A DNA stretch of 64,000 nucleotides from NCBI RefSeq assembly GCF_021919345.1, contig NZ_CP089293.1, positions 3,472,001 through 3,536,000 of the forward strand, written 5' to 3'. Of the stretch, positions 22,120-30,678 are shown one piece after another (positions within the stretch are counted from its first letter, which is position 1; each line of letters starts with the position of its first letter). A program made the translations under genes and the position numbers. The DNA is from Paenarthrobacter nicotinovorans (lineage in GTDB: Bacteria; Actinomycetota; Actinomycetes; Actinomycetales; Micrococcaceae). The notes under the pieces are model-generated. The model was not told the origin of the DNA. It was given only the letters and a program-made list of their open reading frames with translations, and searched no databases.

Positions 22120-22290
22120 GTGATCATGGGAGGCATCTGCTCTGCTGCAGGTGCGGCGGCCATACTTCTGTTTCCCACGCTGGAACCGCCAACCCTGGCT
22201 TCGATCACCGCAGCCGGGGTGGTGCTGTTCATCGTCGTTGCGGCCTTTGTGGCTTCGGGTGCTGCCAAACGTGAATCGTTGAGCGAATGA
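22120..22290 (+). pseudogene. 3' fragment of a membrane protein gene
   Basis: A plus-strand frame of 56 codons ends at TGA 22288-22290. It encodes two short hydrophobic stretches (GAAAILLFPTLEPPTLASIT and GVVLFIVVAAFVASGAAK) and a polar tail, like the end of a transporter. It has no ribosome-binding site and abuts the recombinase remnant, so it is probably the stub of a gene broken when the island arrived. An intact small membrane protein cannot be excluded. Confidence 0.45.
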
Positions 22291-22329
22291 ATATTCCCGG
22301 CGCCATTGCACGCCCAAATGGGCAAAAGT

Positions 22330-22366
22330 AAAACCCCGGGGCATCGCTCGTCACGCCCCGGGGTTT
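22330..22366. terminator. Bidirectional intrinsic terminator
   Basis: A perfect 13-bp stem (22330-22342 AAAACCCCGGGGC with 22354-22366) has T-runs in both directions. It separates the island edge from the minus-strand peptide gene, whose stop is 17 bp away. Confidence 0.9.
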
Positions 22367-22383
22367 TACTAACTACAATTGAT

Positions 22384-22596
22384 TTACATTGGATCCGGCC
22401 AGTTACCGATGGACATCGGCGTGTAGGTGGTGTCGGTTGACTTGGTGGGCGCGGATACGCGCATAGGATCGGGCCAGTTGCCAATGGCGCTTACGGTGTT
22501 GTCTGCTGCCGGTGCGGCAGAGACGACCGCGGGAGCCGCAACCGTCAAAGTCAGTGCGCCTACCAAGGCCACTGACGCGAAGATTTTCTTGAACAT
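22384..22596 (-). CDS. Small secreted peptide with duplicated IGNWPDPM motif (candidate pheromone precursor)
   Basis: A 70-residue product. The first ~28 residues (MFKKIFASVALVGALTLTVA, ending around VVSA-AP) form a typical Sec signal peptide. The mature part is ~40 residues and carries IGNWPDPM twice, once in the middle and once as the exact C-terminus. The two copies use different codons at four of eight third positions yet encode the same peptide, which implies selection on the peptide itself. The ATG at 22596 is preceded by GGGG at a spacing of 6. A strong promoter lies upstream, and the neighbouring divergent gene encodes an HTH-TPR regulator. I do not recognise the family; the layout resembles Phr/PapR-type pheromone precursors. 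Confidence 0.72.
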   Translation of the reverse strand: MFKKIFASVALVGALTLTVAAPAVVSAAPAADNTVSAIGNWPDPMRVSAPTKSTDTTYTPMSIGNWPDPM

Positions 22597-22656
22597 GATG
22601 TACCCCAATGCGAGTCGGATTCGTTACGGAAATTGCGCGGTCCCTGTTGACATACA

Positions 22657-22686
22657 TTGTAAAATGTTTTCCACAGAGACTGTCAA
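22657..22686 (-). promoter_or_regulatory. Near-consensus promoter of the peptide gene
   Basis: On the minus strand TTGACA (22681-22686) and TACAAT (22657-22662) are separated by 18 bp, about 60 bp before the peptide ATG. A second TTGACA at 22648-22653 on the plus strand forms an inverted pair with the -35 element, and ACATT-N4-AATGT lies between them. These are plausible operator halves for the divergent regulator. Confidence 0.65.
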
Positions 22687-22720
22687 GGTTTTGGTCAAAA
22701 GACACCTGTAGGAGGGACCC

Positions 22721-23986
22721 GTGGGAAACGGATTCGGCGAGAAACTACGTGCCGAACGGCTCGAACGCGGGTTAACGCAGGCAGAGCTCGGCAAGAACCT
22801 GTACTCGCCCAGCTACATTTCACTGCTGGAAACCGGCAGGCGCGAACCTACGGCAGAGGTCATCGAAGAGCTGGCCCGCCGGCTGGAACTGGCTCCCAAA
22901 GCGTTGGAAGCGTGGAGCCAACCCGTCTCCGTCAGCGATGCCGAGTACGTCCTGGCCGGCCTGTACGCCCGCCAGGCGTGGGACCTGCGGGACTACCAAC
23001 TCGCCGCGAGCCACGCCGCCACCGCAGCGCAAATAGCCCTCGAGGCCAAGAACAACAGCGCCTGGTGGAACATGACCTATATGCAGGCCGAGTGCGTGAT
23101 GAAGCAAGGCCAGCTCAAGGAATGCCAGCAGATCGTTGAGCACCTGCTGGAGCACCCCATGGCCACCGAATCCGCCGGCCTCGGAGTACGCGCCTGGCAG
23201 ATGCTTGCCGCCGTGTGCCACGGACAAGGGCAGCTGGCCACCGCCGTCGAGCATGCCAAGCAGGCAGTGAAGCTCAGCGAGCAACTGCCCAAGGGCTCCA
23301 CCCTCATCATTGGCGCGCACCGCGCGCTGATCGGTGCATTGGCTGAGAGCGGCAAGCTGGATGAGGCCTGGGAGTATTGCCTGGCGATGATCGAGCACAT
23401 GGACGAACATTCCATGTCCCAGTTGGCCGGTGAGGTCGCGTGGGTGGTGGGCAACGTCGCTTTCATGCGCCACGACTACGTGGAGGGCATCAAACACCAC
23501 GAACGCGCCGCCAAACTGCTCTCCCCCGCCAATGACATCGAGCTGTGGGCCCGCTTCAACAAGGCTTCGGCAGCGGTACGCCTGTCTTCCGGCATCGTGG
23601 AACCGGAAACCCTGTCCGCCATTGAACGTGCAGAACTCGCGCTGTCGATCGTGGGAGGCAACAAGACGGACCAGTTGGAGGTCGCTTTCATCCGCGCCCG
23701 GTGGCTCTATCTCACCGGCGACATTCCGGCCGCCGTCGAGAAACTCCGCGAAATCCATACCGACCGCAAGGTCTTGGCCCGCCACACGGCCGGCGAAGTT
23801 TCACTGCTGTTGGGTAAGTCGTTGAAGGCTGCAGGAGAAGCGTCGGAAGCTCTGAAGTTCCTGGAGGAAGCCCAGCACGACTTCAGCGCCGCGGGAGCCT
23901 CGGACAGGGTCCAGCAAGCCATGGACGCCGTCCTGGAGATCCGTTTGGCCGAGCGCCGGGCTGCGAAGGAACACTCCCAAGCCTGA
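22721..23986 (+). CDS. HTH-XRE regulator with TPR domain (RRNPP-like)
   Basis: A 421-residue protein. Residues about 5-60 are an XRE-type helix-turn-helix (EKLRAERLERGLTQAELGKN, then SPSYISLLETGRREPT). The remaining ~350 residues are helical TPR-like repeats, with no other domain. This is the architecture of peptide-sensing RRNPP regulators (PlcR, NprR, Rgg, AimR), known mainly from Firmicutes. GTG 22721 follows TAGGAGGG at good spacing. It is divergent from the small secreted peptide gene across 124 bp, supporting a receptor-signal relationship; that is inference. A regulator unrelated to peptide sensing is the alternative. Confidence 0.8.
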   Translation: MGNGFGEKLRAERLERGLTQAELGKNLYSPSYISLLETGRREPTAEVIEELARRLELAPKALEAWSQPVSVSDAEYVLAGLYARQAWDLRDYQLAASHAATAAQIALEAKNNSAWWNMTYMQAECVMKQGQLKECQQIVEHLLEHPMATESAGLGVRAWQMLAAVCHGQGQLATAVEHAKQAVKLSEQLPKGSTLIIGAHRALIGALAESGKLDEAWEYCLAMIEHMDEHSMSQLAGEVAWVVGNVAFMRHDYVEGIKHHERAAKLLSPANDIELWARFNKASAAVRLSSGIVEPETLSAIERAELALSIVGGNKTDQLEVAFIRARWLYLTGDIPAAVEKLREIHTDRKVLARHTAGEVSLLLGKSLKAAGEASEALKFLEEAQHDFSAAGASDRVQQAMDAVLEIRLAERRAAKEHSQA

Positions 23987-23995
23987 TTAAACAAG

Positions 23996-24046
23996 TGAGT
24001 CGCAGTTCATGCCGATATGAGCTCAAACGGCATGAACTGCGACTCA
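23996..24046. terminator. 19-bp inverted repeat between convergent genes
   Basis: Perfect arms 23996-24014 and 24028-24046 with a 13-nt loop lie between the regulator and purC 3' ends. There is no strong T-run, so it is either a bidirectional stem-type terminator or an intergenic palindrome. Confidence 0.7.
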
Positions 24047-24056
24047 GTTGGATGCT

Positions 24057-25001
24057 TTACGCGAACGTGCGGCCCGTGAGCTTCTCGTAAGCCTCCACGT
24101 AACGGGCACGGGTGCGCTCCACAACGTCGGCGGGAAGTGCCGGCGGCGGGGTGTCCGAGGACTTGTCCCAGCCGGATTCGGCGGAAGTCAGCCAGTCACG
24201 GACGTACTGTTTGTCATACGAGGGCTGCGACTTGCCGGGCGCGTACGTGGACGCATCCCAGAACCGCGAGGAATCCGGCGTAAGGACCTCATCACCAAGG
24301 GTGATCACACCCGTGGCGGCGTCGATACCGAATTCCACTTTGGTGTCGGCCAGGATGATGCCGCGTTCACGGGCGATCTCCTCGGCGCGGGTGTAGATCT
24401 TCAGCGTGAGCTCGCTCAGGCGGGCAGCAATGTCATCGCCCACCATCGCCACGACGTCGTCGTAGGTGATATTGACGTCGTGCTCGCCAACCTCGGCCTT
24501 CGCAGACGGCGTGAACAGTGCCTTCTCCAGGCGGGAGCCATCAACCAGGCCCTCAGGCAGCGGGATCTCGCAGACGGTGCCGTGTTCCTTGTACTCGGCC
24601 AGGCCCGAACCCGTCAGGTAGCCGCGGGCGATGCATTCCACCGGGAACATGTCCAGCTTCTTGCAGATCATGGCCCGGCCCTCGACCTCGGCAGGCACTC
24701 CGCCTTCGACTGTTGAGGCCAGCACGTGGTGCTCAACGTCCAACTGCTCGAACCACCACAGGCTCAGCTGGGTCAGGACGCGGCCCTTGTCCGGGATCTC
24801 GCTGCTGAGGACGTGATCGTAGGCGCTGATGCGGTCGCTGGCGACAACCAGGACGCATTCCTGGCCGATCTTCTCCGTGATCGCTTCATCGGCGGGGACA
24901 TAGAGGTCCCGGACCTTGCCGGAGTAGACGTGGGTCCAGCCCGGGAGATCCAGGGTCTCGGTCTCGAAACCGCCTGCGGGAAGGGATTCAGTCATGCTCA
25001 C
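24057..25001 (-). CDS. purC: SAICAR synthetase (phosphoribosylaminoimidazole-succinocarboxamide synthase)
   Basis: A 314-residue enzyme of de novo purine synthesis that joins CAIR and aspartate using ATP. Family signatures are HVYSGKVRDLY (nucleotide-binding N-terminus), ASDRISAYDHVL and CIARGYLTGSG. The start is GTG 25001, overlapping the purD stop (GTGA), or ATG 24995 two codons later. It is translated with purD from the same minus-strand transcript. The length is slightly above the ~300 usual for the yeast-like form. Confidence 0.95.
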   Translation of the reverse strand: MSMTESLPAGGFETETLDLPGWTHVYSGKVRDLYVPADEAITEKIGQECVLVVASDRISAYDHVLSSEIPDKGRVLTQLSLWWFEQLDVEHHVLASTVEGGVPAEVEGRAMICKKLDMFPVECIARGYLTGSGLAEYKEHGTVCEIPLPEGLVDGSRLEKALFTPSAKAEVGEHDVNITYDDVVAMVGDDIAARLSELTLKIYTRAEEIARERGIILADTKVEFGIDAATGVITLGDEVLTPDSSRFWDASTYAPGKSQPSYDKQYVRDWLTSAESGWDKSSDTPPPALPADVVERTRARYVEAYEKLTGRTFA

Positions 25002-26308
25002 GCCTGCACTTTCGGGATGGTGCCGGTGGCCGCGTACGGCACCCGGATTTCGCCGCGGGCGGCCTTGCCTGCGATGTCCGTACGGAACTGTGAGCCTTCA
25101 AGCTGAACCAGCTCGACGCCGTCGTACGCTTTCTCGCGGGCCTCCACCAGATCCGAACCGAGCGCCACAACCGCCAGGACGCGGCCGCCGGCGGAGACAA
25201 CCTTGCCTTCGTCGTCCAGCTTGGTACCGGCGTGGACCACGTGGACACCGTCCAGTTCGTCGACCTTCTTCAGGCCACGGATGCGGTCGCCTGTGCGGGG
25301 TGCGTCAGGGTAGTTCTCGGCAGCAACGACGACGGCGACTGCCGTGTCCTTGGACCAGCGCAGCTCTTCGGCGGTGTCCAGTTCGCCCTTGGCAGCTGCC
25401 AGCAGCAGCGCACCGAGCGGCGTCTTGAGGCGTGCCAGGACAGCCTGGGTCTCCGGATCGCCGAAACGGACGTTGAATTCGATGACGCGCGTGCCGCGCG
25501 AGGTGAGGGCCAAACCGCAGTACAGGACGCCGATGAAGGGCGTGCCGCGGCGGGCCATCTCGTCCACGGTGGGCTGGGCCACACGGTCTATGACTTCCTG
25601 GACCAAGCCTTCGGGGGCCCACTCCAGCGGGGTGTAGGCACCCATGCCGCCGGTGTTGGGGCCTTCGTCGTTGTCGAAGATGCGCTTGAAGTCCTGTGCC
25701 GGGGACAGCGGGACCGTGGTCCGGCCGTCGCAGAGGACAAACAGGGAAACTTCGGGGCCGTCAAGGAATTCCTCGATCACCACGGTTCCACCGGCGTCGA
25801 AGCAGGTCTGCGCGTGCGCCAGGGCCTCCGCGCGGTCCTTGGTGACAACGACGCCCTTGCCTGCGGCCAGTCCGTCGTCCTTGACGACGTAGGGAGCGCC
25901 GAAGGTGTCCAGGGCGTCTGCGGCTTCCTCTGCGTTTTCGGCCACCCGGGCCATGGCCGTGGGAACGTTCGCTTCAGCCATGATCTGCTTGGCGAACGCC
26001 TTGGAGGCTTCCAGCTGGGCGGCTTCCTTGCTGGGGCCGAACACCGGAATGCCGGCCTCGCGCACGGCATCGGAGACACCGGCTGCCAGCGGCGCTTCCG
26101 GGCCAACAACTACCAGGTCCACGCCCAGCTTGGTGGCCAGGGCGGAGACGGCTTCCGGGTTGTTCCCGTCAATAGCGTGCGTGGGCACGAGTTTGCTGAT
26201 GCCCGCGTTGCCGGGGGCCGCGTGGACCTCGGAAACGTTGGGGTCTTCAAGCAGAGAGCGGACAATGGCGTGTTCGCGGCCGCCTGGGCCAATGACGAGT
26301 ACCTTCAC
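24998..26308 (-). CDS. purD: Phosphoribosylamine-glycine ligase (GAR synthetase)
   Basis: A 436-residue ATP-grasp enzyme that makes GAR from phosphoribosylamine and glycine. It starts VKVLVIGPGGREHA at GTG 26308; the frame runs further upstream, but those residues do not match the family. Other motifs are YVVKDDGLAAGKGV, GPNTGGMGAYTP and VIEFNVRFGDPE. It is first in the purD-purC pair, divergent from the asparaginase gene with about 110 bp between them for both promoters. Confidence 0.95.
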   Translation of the reverse strand: MKVLVIGPGGREHAIVRSLLEDPNVSEVHAAPGNAGISKLVPTHAIDGNNPEAVSALATKLGVDLVVVGPEAPLAAGVSDAVREAGIPVFGPSKEAAQLEASKAFAKQIMAEANVPTAMARVAENAEEAADALDTFGAPYVVKDDGLAAGKGVVVTKDRAEALAHAQTCFDAGGTVVIEEFLDGPEVSLFVLCDGRTTVPLSPAQDFKRIFDNDEGPNTGGMGAYTPLEWAPEGLVQEVIDRVAQPTVDEMARRGTPFIGVLYCGLALTSRGTRVIEFNVRFGDPETQAVLARLKTPLGALLLAAAKGELDTAEELRWSKDTAVAVVVAAENYPDAPRTGDRIRGLKKVDELDGVHVVHAGTKLDDEGKVVSAGGRVLAVVALGSDLVEAREKAYDGVELVQLEGSQFRTDIAGKAARGEIRVPYAATGTIPKVQA

Positions 26309-26419
26309 AGTCTTCAAGGGTACTTTGTGTGGAGCGCTCGGCCTAAGCTGTGTCACGCAGCGGACCCGGCGCGCACCCGCCTCGCCCGGGAACCACCCCG
26401 CCACGCCTAGACTTGCTTC

Positions 26420-27436
26420 ATGCCCATGAGTTCGCATGAAACGTTCAACGTTGAGACCGCCGTCGAACTGGCAGTGATCGAACGCAGTGGCTTCATCGAG
26501 TCCCGGCACATAGGTGCGGCCGTGGTCCTCGCGGGTGACGGTTCCGTTGTCACCCGCCTCGGCGACATCGACGCTCCCGTCTTCGCCCGGTCAACCCTCA
26601 AGCCCTTCCAGGCCCTCGCCTCCATGCAGTCCGGAGTTCCGCTGCGCGGCGCCCAGGTGGCCGTGGCGTGCGGAAGCCACACCGGATCCCTGGACCACAT
26701 GGACGTAGTGGAGGGAATGCTCAAAGCGGCCGGCGTTCGGGAGGAACACCTGCAGTGCCCCACCGCCTGGCCCCAGGACGAGACAGCCCGGAACTGGCTG
26801 GTCCGGTCCGAGCGCGGGCAGTCCAAGCTCGCCTTCAACTGCTCCGGCAAGCACGCAGCCTTCCTGTGGGCGTGCACCGAAAACGGCTGGGACCTCCGCA
26901 GCTACCTCGAACCGAACCACCCCCTCCAGCAAAGGGTGCGTTCCGTGATCGAGGAATACAGCGGCGAAACCATCTCACACCTGGGCATCGACGGCTGCGG
27001 CGCTCCTGTTGCCGCGCTCTCGCTGACCGGGTTGGCCCGTGCCTACTCCCGCCTGGCCAAGTCCCCGGGCGATAAATCCTCCAACGCCCGCGCAGCCACC
27101 ATCGCCACGTCCATGCTGGATTACCCGTGGGCCGTCCAGGGCAAGGGTGAGTCGAACACCGTCGTCATGGAAGAGCTGGAGGTTCTGGCCAAGATCGGCG
27201 CCGAAGGCGTCCTGGTCCTGGCCACCCCCACTGGCGCCACGGTGGCAGTCAAGGTTCTGGACGGCAACCTCCGCGCCACCACCCTTGTGGGACTGACCCT
27301 GCTCGCCGTGAGCGGGGCGGTGGACATCCCGGCCGTATCCAACGTCCTTGAACGGGTGGTGGAGCCTGTTCTGGGTGGCGGTCATGAAGTGGGCAGGATC
27401 CGGCTGGGCCACGCAGTCTCTGCCCTGCTGGACTAG
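26420..27436 (+). CDS. Asparaginase (Rhizobium-type, asparaginase_II family)
   Basis: A 338-residue protein of the family typified by rhizobial L-asparaginase II. It has STLKPFQAL (nucleophile region), CGSHTGSLDHM, FNCSGKHAAFL and IDGCGAP in family order, and should hydrolyse L-asparagine to aspartate and ammonia in the cytoplasm. No signal peptide is seen. The start is ATG 26420 or ATG 26426 (MSSHETF). It is followed 21 bp later by the SCP gene, probably as a two-gene operon. Confidence 0.88.
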   Translation: MPMSSHETFNVETAVELAVIERSGFIESRHIGAAVVLAGDGSVVTRLGDIDAPVFARSTLKPFQALASMQSGVPLRGAQVAVACGSHTGSLDHMDVVEGMLKAAGVREEHLQCPTAWPQDETARNWLVRSERGQSKLAFNCSGKHAAFLWACTENGWDLRSYLEPNHPLQQRVRSVIEEYSGETISHLGIDGCGAPVAALSLTGLARAYSRLAKSPGDKSSNARAATIATSMLDYPWAVQGKGESNTVVMEELEVLAKIGAEGVLVLATPTGATVAVKVLDGNLRATTLVGLTLLAVSGAVDIPAVSNVLERVVEPVLGGGHEVGRIRLGHAVSALLD

Positions 27437-27457
27437 TAGTTAAGAAGGAAAGAACCC

Positions 27458-27868
27458 ATGGCTGTTGCACGACGCCGCGTCGACATCTCCGAGGGCCGGG
27501 CTGCGCTGGCTGCCTGGCAAACCGCCGTCGGGCCTTCCAGTGGTGAAGCCGCCGGTGAGCCTGGCACCGCTGCCGGGACCACGCCGTCGCGCGCTGTGAT
27601 AGCGACGGCGGTCCGCTACACGCTGGAAGAAGTCACTGCGCGTGCGCCCGGCAATTCAGTGGAGGTCCGCGTCCCGCCCTTCGGCGTCACCCAATGTGTG
27701 GAGGGGCCCCGGCACACGCGCGGCACTCCCCCGAACGTCATAGAGACCGACGCCGACACCTGGCTTGGTTTGGTGACCGGCAGCATCACCTGGGCCGACG
27801 CCGTTTCGGCCCACAAGGTGACCGCCTCCGGTTTGCGCGCCGATCTTTCTGAACTGCTGCCCCTCTAA
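27458..27868 (+). CDS. Bacterial SCP-type (sterol carrier family) protein
   Basis: A 136-residue protein with an AAGG ribosome-binding site before ATG. It matches the actinobacterial SCP_3-like family: [40 protein letters not shown] and a closing [14 protein letters not shown] helix. The biochemical role of this family is not established; a lipid-binding function is suggested only by fold. It ends just before a long palindrome that separates it from convergent dctA. Confidence 0.75.
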   Translation: MAVARRRVDISEGRAALAAWQTAVGPSSGEAAGEPGTAAGTTPSRAVIATAVRYTLEEVTARAPGNSVEVRVPPFGVTQCVEGPRHTRGTPPNVIETDADTWLGLVTGSITWADAVSAHKVTASGLRADLSELLPL

Positions 27869-27872
27869 ACGG

Positions 27873-27931
27873 GTTTTTGTACAGCTGATGCCCCTAAGAC
27901 CACGTCTTAGGGGCATCAGCTGTACAAAAAC
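27873..27931. repeat. Long palindrome, TTTTTGTACAG family, element A
   Basis: A perfect 28-bp inverted repeat with a 3-nt loop between convergent genes; both strands end in a T-run, so it can terminate both ways. It shares TTTTTGTACAGNNGATGCCC with elements at 29550 and 30679. Confidence 0.9.
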
Positions 27932-27939
27932 TCGCCAGG

Positions 27940-29427
27940 TCAGTCAGGGCAGACCGGGGTGGACGGTTGCCCGGGCTTGCTCATCTCGAACTGGGGGATG
28001 TCGTCCGCTGCAGGTCCGCCGCGGAACTTCGGGGAGGGCTGCTGGCCGGTGCTGATGCGCTCCAGCTCCTGCTGTGCGTAGACCTCTTCCTTGCCGAGCA
28101 TGATGGCCGTGTCCTCGTTGGTGATCTCGCCGTTGAAAGCGCGGACCATGACGCTGCGGTCGAACTGGCCTTCCCACTTTGCGACAACGAAGGTCGCTAC
28201 GCAGTTGCCCAGCAGGTTCACCACGACGCGCATGGAGTCCATGAGGCGGTCGGCTCCGAGGAGGAGTGCCACGCCGGCTACCGGGAAGATACCCAGTGCG
28301 GCCGCGGTGGCGGAGAGTGCCAGGAAGGACGAGCCGGGAACGCCCGCCATGCCCTTGGAGGTCAGGAGCAGCACACCCAGCGCCGCCAGTTGCTGGCCGA
28401 GGTCCAGGTTGTGCCCGAACGCCTGGGCCAGGAACAACAGGGAGATGGAAAGGTAGATCGCTGCGCCGTCGAGGTTGAAGGAGTAGCCGGTCGGAACCAC
28501 GAGACCGGTGGTGGCACGGGAGCAGCCGGCGTTGGTCAGCTTGGTCATGATGCGTGGCATGACAGCTTCGGTGGAAGCCGTGCCGAGAGCCAGCAGGAAC
28601 TCCTCCCGGGTGTACTTCAGGAACTGCCACAGCGGAACACGGGCGAAGCCCCAGGCCACGAGGAACAGCAGGCCGATGAAGACGATCGCGGCGCCGTAGC
28701 AGGACGCTATCAACAGGGCATACGTTCCAAGGGTGCCCACGCCGTACTGGCCGATGATGAACGCCATGGCACCGAAAGCACCGATGGGGGCCACCTTCAT
28801 GATCCAGGACATGATCTTGAAGATCAGCTCCAGGACAGTCTCCATGAGGCTGATGACCGGGAGGCAACGGTCCCGGCCGATGACCACGATCGCGGCGCCG
28901 AAGAAGACCGAGAAGAAGAGCACCTGGAGCAGGCTGTTGTTGGCGAAAGCGCCGATCACGCTGACGGGAATGACATCCAGGATGAACGCTGCGGCGTCCT
29001 TGGGAGGCGCGTTGCCGGTCTTGGCGTTCAGTGCGTCCTGGGAGAGCGTTGAGGGGTCAATGTTCAGGCCGGCACCCGGCTGGACAATGTTGCCGACGAT
29101 GAGCCCGAAGACCAAGGCGAAGAGCGTGGCGCCGGTGAAGTACAGGAGGGCTTTGACCCCGACCCTTCCGACCGCCTTGACGTCGCCCACTGCCGAGATG
29201 CCTGTGACGATCACGAGGAAAATCAGCGGGGCGATGATCATTTTGATGAGTTGAATGAATCCATCACCCAGTGGCCGGAGTGCGGACCCGATGTTCGGCC
29301 AGAAATGACCGATGAGCACACCTGCGACGACGGCGATCAGGATTTGAAAAAAGAGCGACTGGTACAGCCGCTTTTTCTTCTGCGGGGCCGAACTCGCCTT
29401 CAGCGCCGCGGGGTCTGGGATCTTCAT
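27940..29427 (-). CDS. dctA: C4-dicarboxylate:cation symporter (DAACS family)
   Basis: A 495-residue membrane transporter with at least eight hydrophobic segments. Family motifs are FIQLIKMIIAPLIFLVIVTG near 60-80, the serine-rich hairpin region (LGTASTEAVMPRIM) and GYSFNLDGAAIYLS. It imports succinate, fumarate and malate, or related dicarboxylates. A promoter and a palindromic operator lie upstream; the same palindrome occurs before purine and ureide genes, so dicarboxylate uptake may be co-regulated with glyoxylate/malate metabolism. The C-terminal tail of ~60 residues is polar and variable. Confidence 0.93.
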   Translation of the reverse strand: MKIPDPAALKASSAPQKKKRLYQSLFFQILIAVVAGVLIGHFWPNIGSALRPLGDGFIQLIKMIIAPLIFLVIVTGISAVGDVKAVGRVGVKALLYFTGATLFALVFGLIVGNIVQPGAGLNIDPSTLSQDALNAKTGNAPPKDAAAFILDVIPVSVIGAFANNSLLQVLFFSVFFGAAIVVIGRDRCLPVISLMETVLELIFKIMSWIMKVAPIGAFGAMAFIIGQYGVGTLGTYALLIASCYGAAIVFIGLLFLVAWGFARVPLWQFLKYTREEFLLALGTASTEAVMPRIMTKLTNAGCSRATTGLVVPTGYSFNLDGAAIYLSISLLFLAQAFGHNLDLGQQLAALGVLLLTSKGMAGVPGSSFLALSATAAALGIFPVAGVALLLGADRLMDSMRVVVNLLGNCVATFVVAKWEGQFDRSVMVRAFNGEITNEDTAIMLGKEEVYAQQELERISTGQQPSPKFRGGPAADDIPQFEMSKPGQPSTPVCPD

Positions 29428-29480
29428 TGATCTGAACCAATCAGTTTGGGAACAGCCCCTCGTTTTGGGGGGATGTTTTC

Positions 29481-29537
29481 AATGTAAGCCCGGTCACACC
29501 ATTCCGCAAGGGGAAATTCGATTTCCATATTGTGGAA
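29481..29537 (-). promoter_or_regulatory. dctA promoter and operator-like palindrome
   Basis: On the minus strand TTGCGG (29504-29509) and TACATT (29481-29486) have a 17-bp spacer. Just upstream, 29523-29537 reads TTCCA-TATTG-TGGAA, a perfect 5-bp inverted repeat with 5-bp spacing, shared with the NCS1 permease promoter. Confidence 0.6.
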
Positions 29538-29549
29538 GTCACAATTGGT

Positions 29550-29605
29550 TTTTTGTACAGGTGATGCCCGCATGGGGGTGTTTAGGGGCGGGAGCTGTAC
29601 AAAAA
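29550..29605. repeat. Palindrome, TTTTTGTACAG family, element B
   Basis: Outer arms TTTTTGTACAG (29550-29560) and CTGTACAAAAA (29595-29605) enclose a diverged GC-rich centre. It is one base from the 3' end of the minus-strand AbiEi/DUF559-like gene, so it probably acts as its terminator. Confidence 0.85.
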
Positions 29606-30616
29606 CTACGCTGCCCAGCCCTGCTTGCGGAGGGCCTGCGCCACCCGGGCAACCACCCACCTCTGCCCCTGCCGCATGTCGATCCTGTTGATCTTGACCT
29701 GCCGCCAACCGGCGTCTGCAACCCGCTGGTCCCGATAGGCGTCCAGCGCCTGCTGTTCGGGAGACAGATGATGAAGGCCTTCATACTCCAGGCAAATGCG
29801 ATATTCAGGGCATCCCAAGTCCGTCCACACAGGCCGCCCCAGGGCATCCATCACTGGACAGTTGGGCATAAACGCCGGCAAGCGGGCGTCCTCCAGCATG
29901 AGTCTCAGCTTGGTTTCCGGCGGGGAGTCGACACCCACCCTCAAGTCGTCGAGCGCCAAGCGGGCTTTGCGAACACCATGGACACCGTTGGCCCGCGCAA
30001 CGAACGCGCGTAGTTCGGACAAGGAAACCATCGCTACCCTTGCCGGACCGAACGTGCGGGTATGTTCGCTGACAATGGCGTCGCCGGCCACTACCAAGTC
30101 TTCAATCGGCAGCATGGTGGCCAGGTCCACCCATGTACGCGCCACGGACGTGAGCACAACGCCGTCCAGGTCAGCGAGGTCACCGTCCCGCAACGTCAGC
30201 CGGTGACCGGCCACCCCTCTTCGCCGCGGCAACGACCCACCCCGTGACCGCGACAGGTGGATAAATCTCCCCGGTTCGCGAAAGTGGGGGCCGCTCTTGG
30301 GACCCCAAGGAACAGGTTCCGCAACTGCGGTCACCGGCCCGCCGTCGTCGGGTTTGAAATGCGCCCAAGGAGGCAACGGCAGTCCCAGTACCTCAGCGGC
30401 ACTGATGTGGCTGAGGAAATCGCCCTGACGAAGTTCAAGATGGGGCCGGGCGATGTCCAGTAGCGTCTGCGGTTTCTGCGGAATGCGGAGTCCGCGGCTG
30501 GGCACCATCAGGTCCTTTGCCCGGAGTCGCTTGGGAGCGACGCCATATTCCGCGGCCTCCTTGATGGTAAAGGCGCGACTAGAGAGGGCAGGGGGAAGAG
30601 GCGACAAAGGACGCAT
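29606..30616 (-). CDS. AbiEi/DUF559-like protein of unknown function
   Basis: A 336-residue protein. The N-terminal ~50 residues look like a winged-helix AbiEi-type domain (FTIKEAAEYGVAPKRLRAKD). The C-terminal ~100 residues resemble a DUF559/Vsr-like PD-(D/E)xK fold (SPPETKLRLMLEDA ... ICLEYEGLHHL ... YRDQRVADAGW). From memory, such genes are common single copies in Arthrobacter chromosomes and usually have no adjacent toxin. No partner gene is seen here. A second gene of the same layout lies at 49995-50927. Nuclease activity is unproven. Confidence 0.7.
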   Translation of the reverse strand: MRPLSPLPPALSSRAFTIKEAAEYGVAPKRLRAKDLMVPSRGLRIPQKPQTLLDIARPHLELRQGDFLSHISAAEVLGLPLPPWAHFKPDDGGPVTAVAEPVPWGPKSGPHFREPGRFIHLSRSRGGSLPRRRGVAGHRLTLRDGDLADLDGVVLTSVARTWVDLATMLPIEDLVVAGDAIVSEHTRTFGPARVAMVSLSELRAFVARANGVHGVRKARLALDDLRVGVDSPPETKLRLMLEDARLPAFMPNCPVMDALGRPVWTDLGCPEYRICLEYEGLHHLSPEQQALDAYRDQRVADAGWRQVKINRIDMRQGQRWVVARVAQALRKQGWAA

Positions 30617-30678
30617 GCCCTATTGAGTCACAACGAAGAAGCCGGCGGGACGTTATCCACAGGTCCGCCCGCTCGGCC

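Noticed and set aside
25232-26410. 392-codon plus-strand open frame
   Set aside because: Antisense to purD, which has all its family motifs; the open frame is a by-product of high GC.
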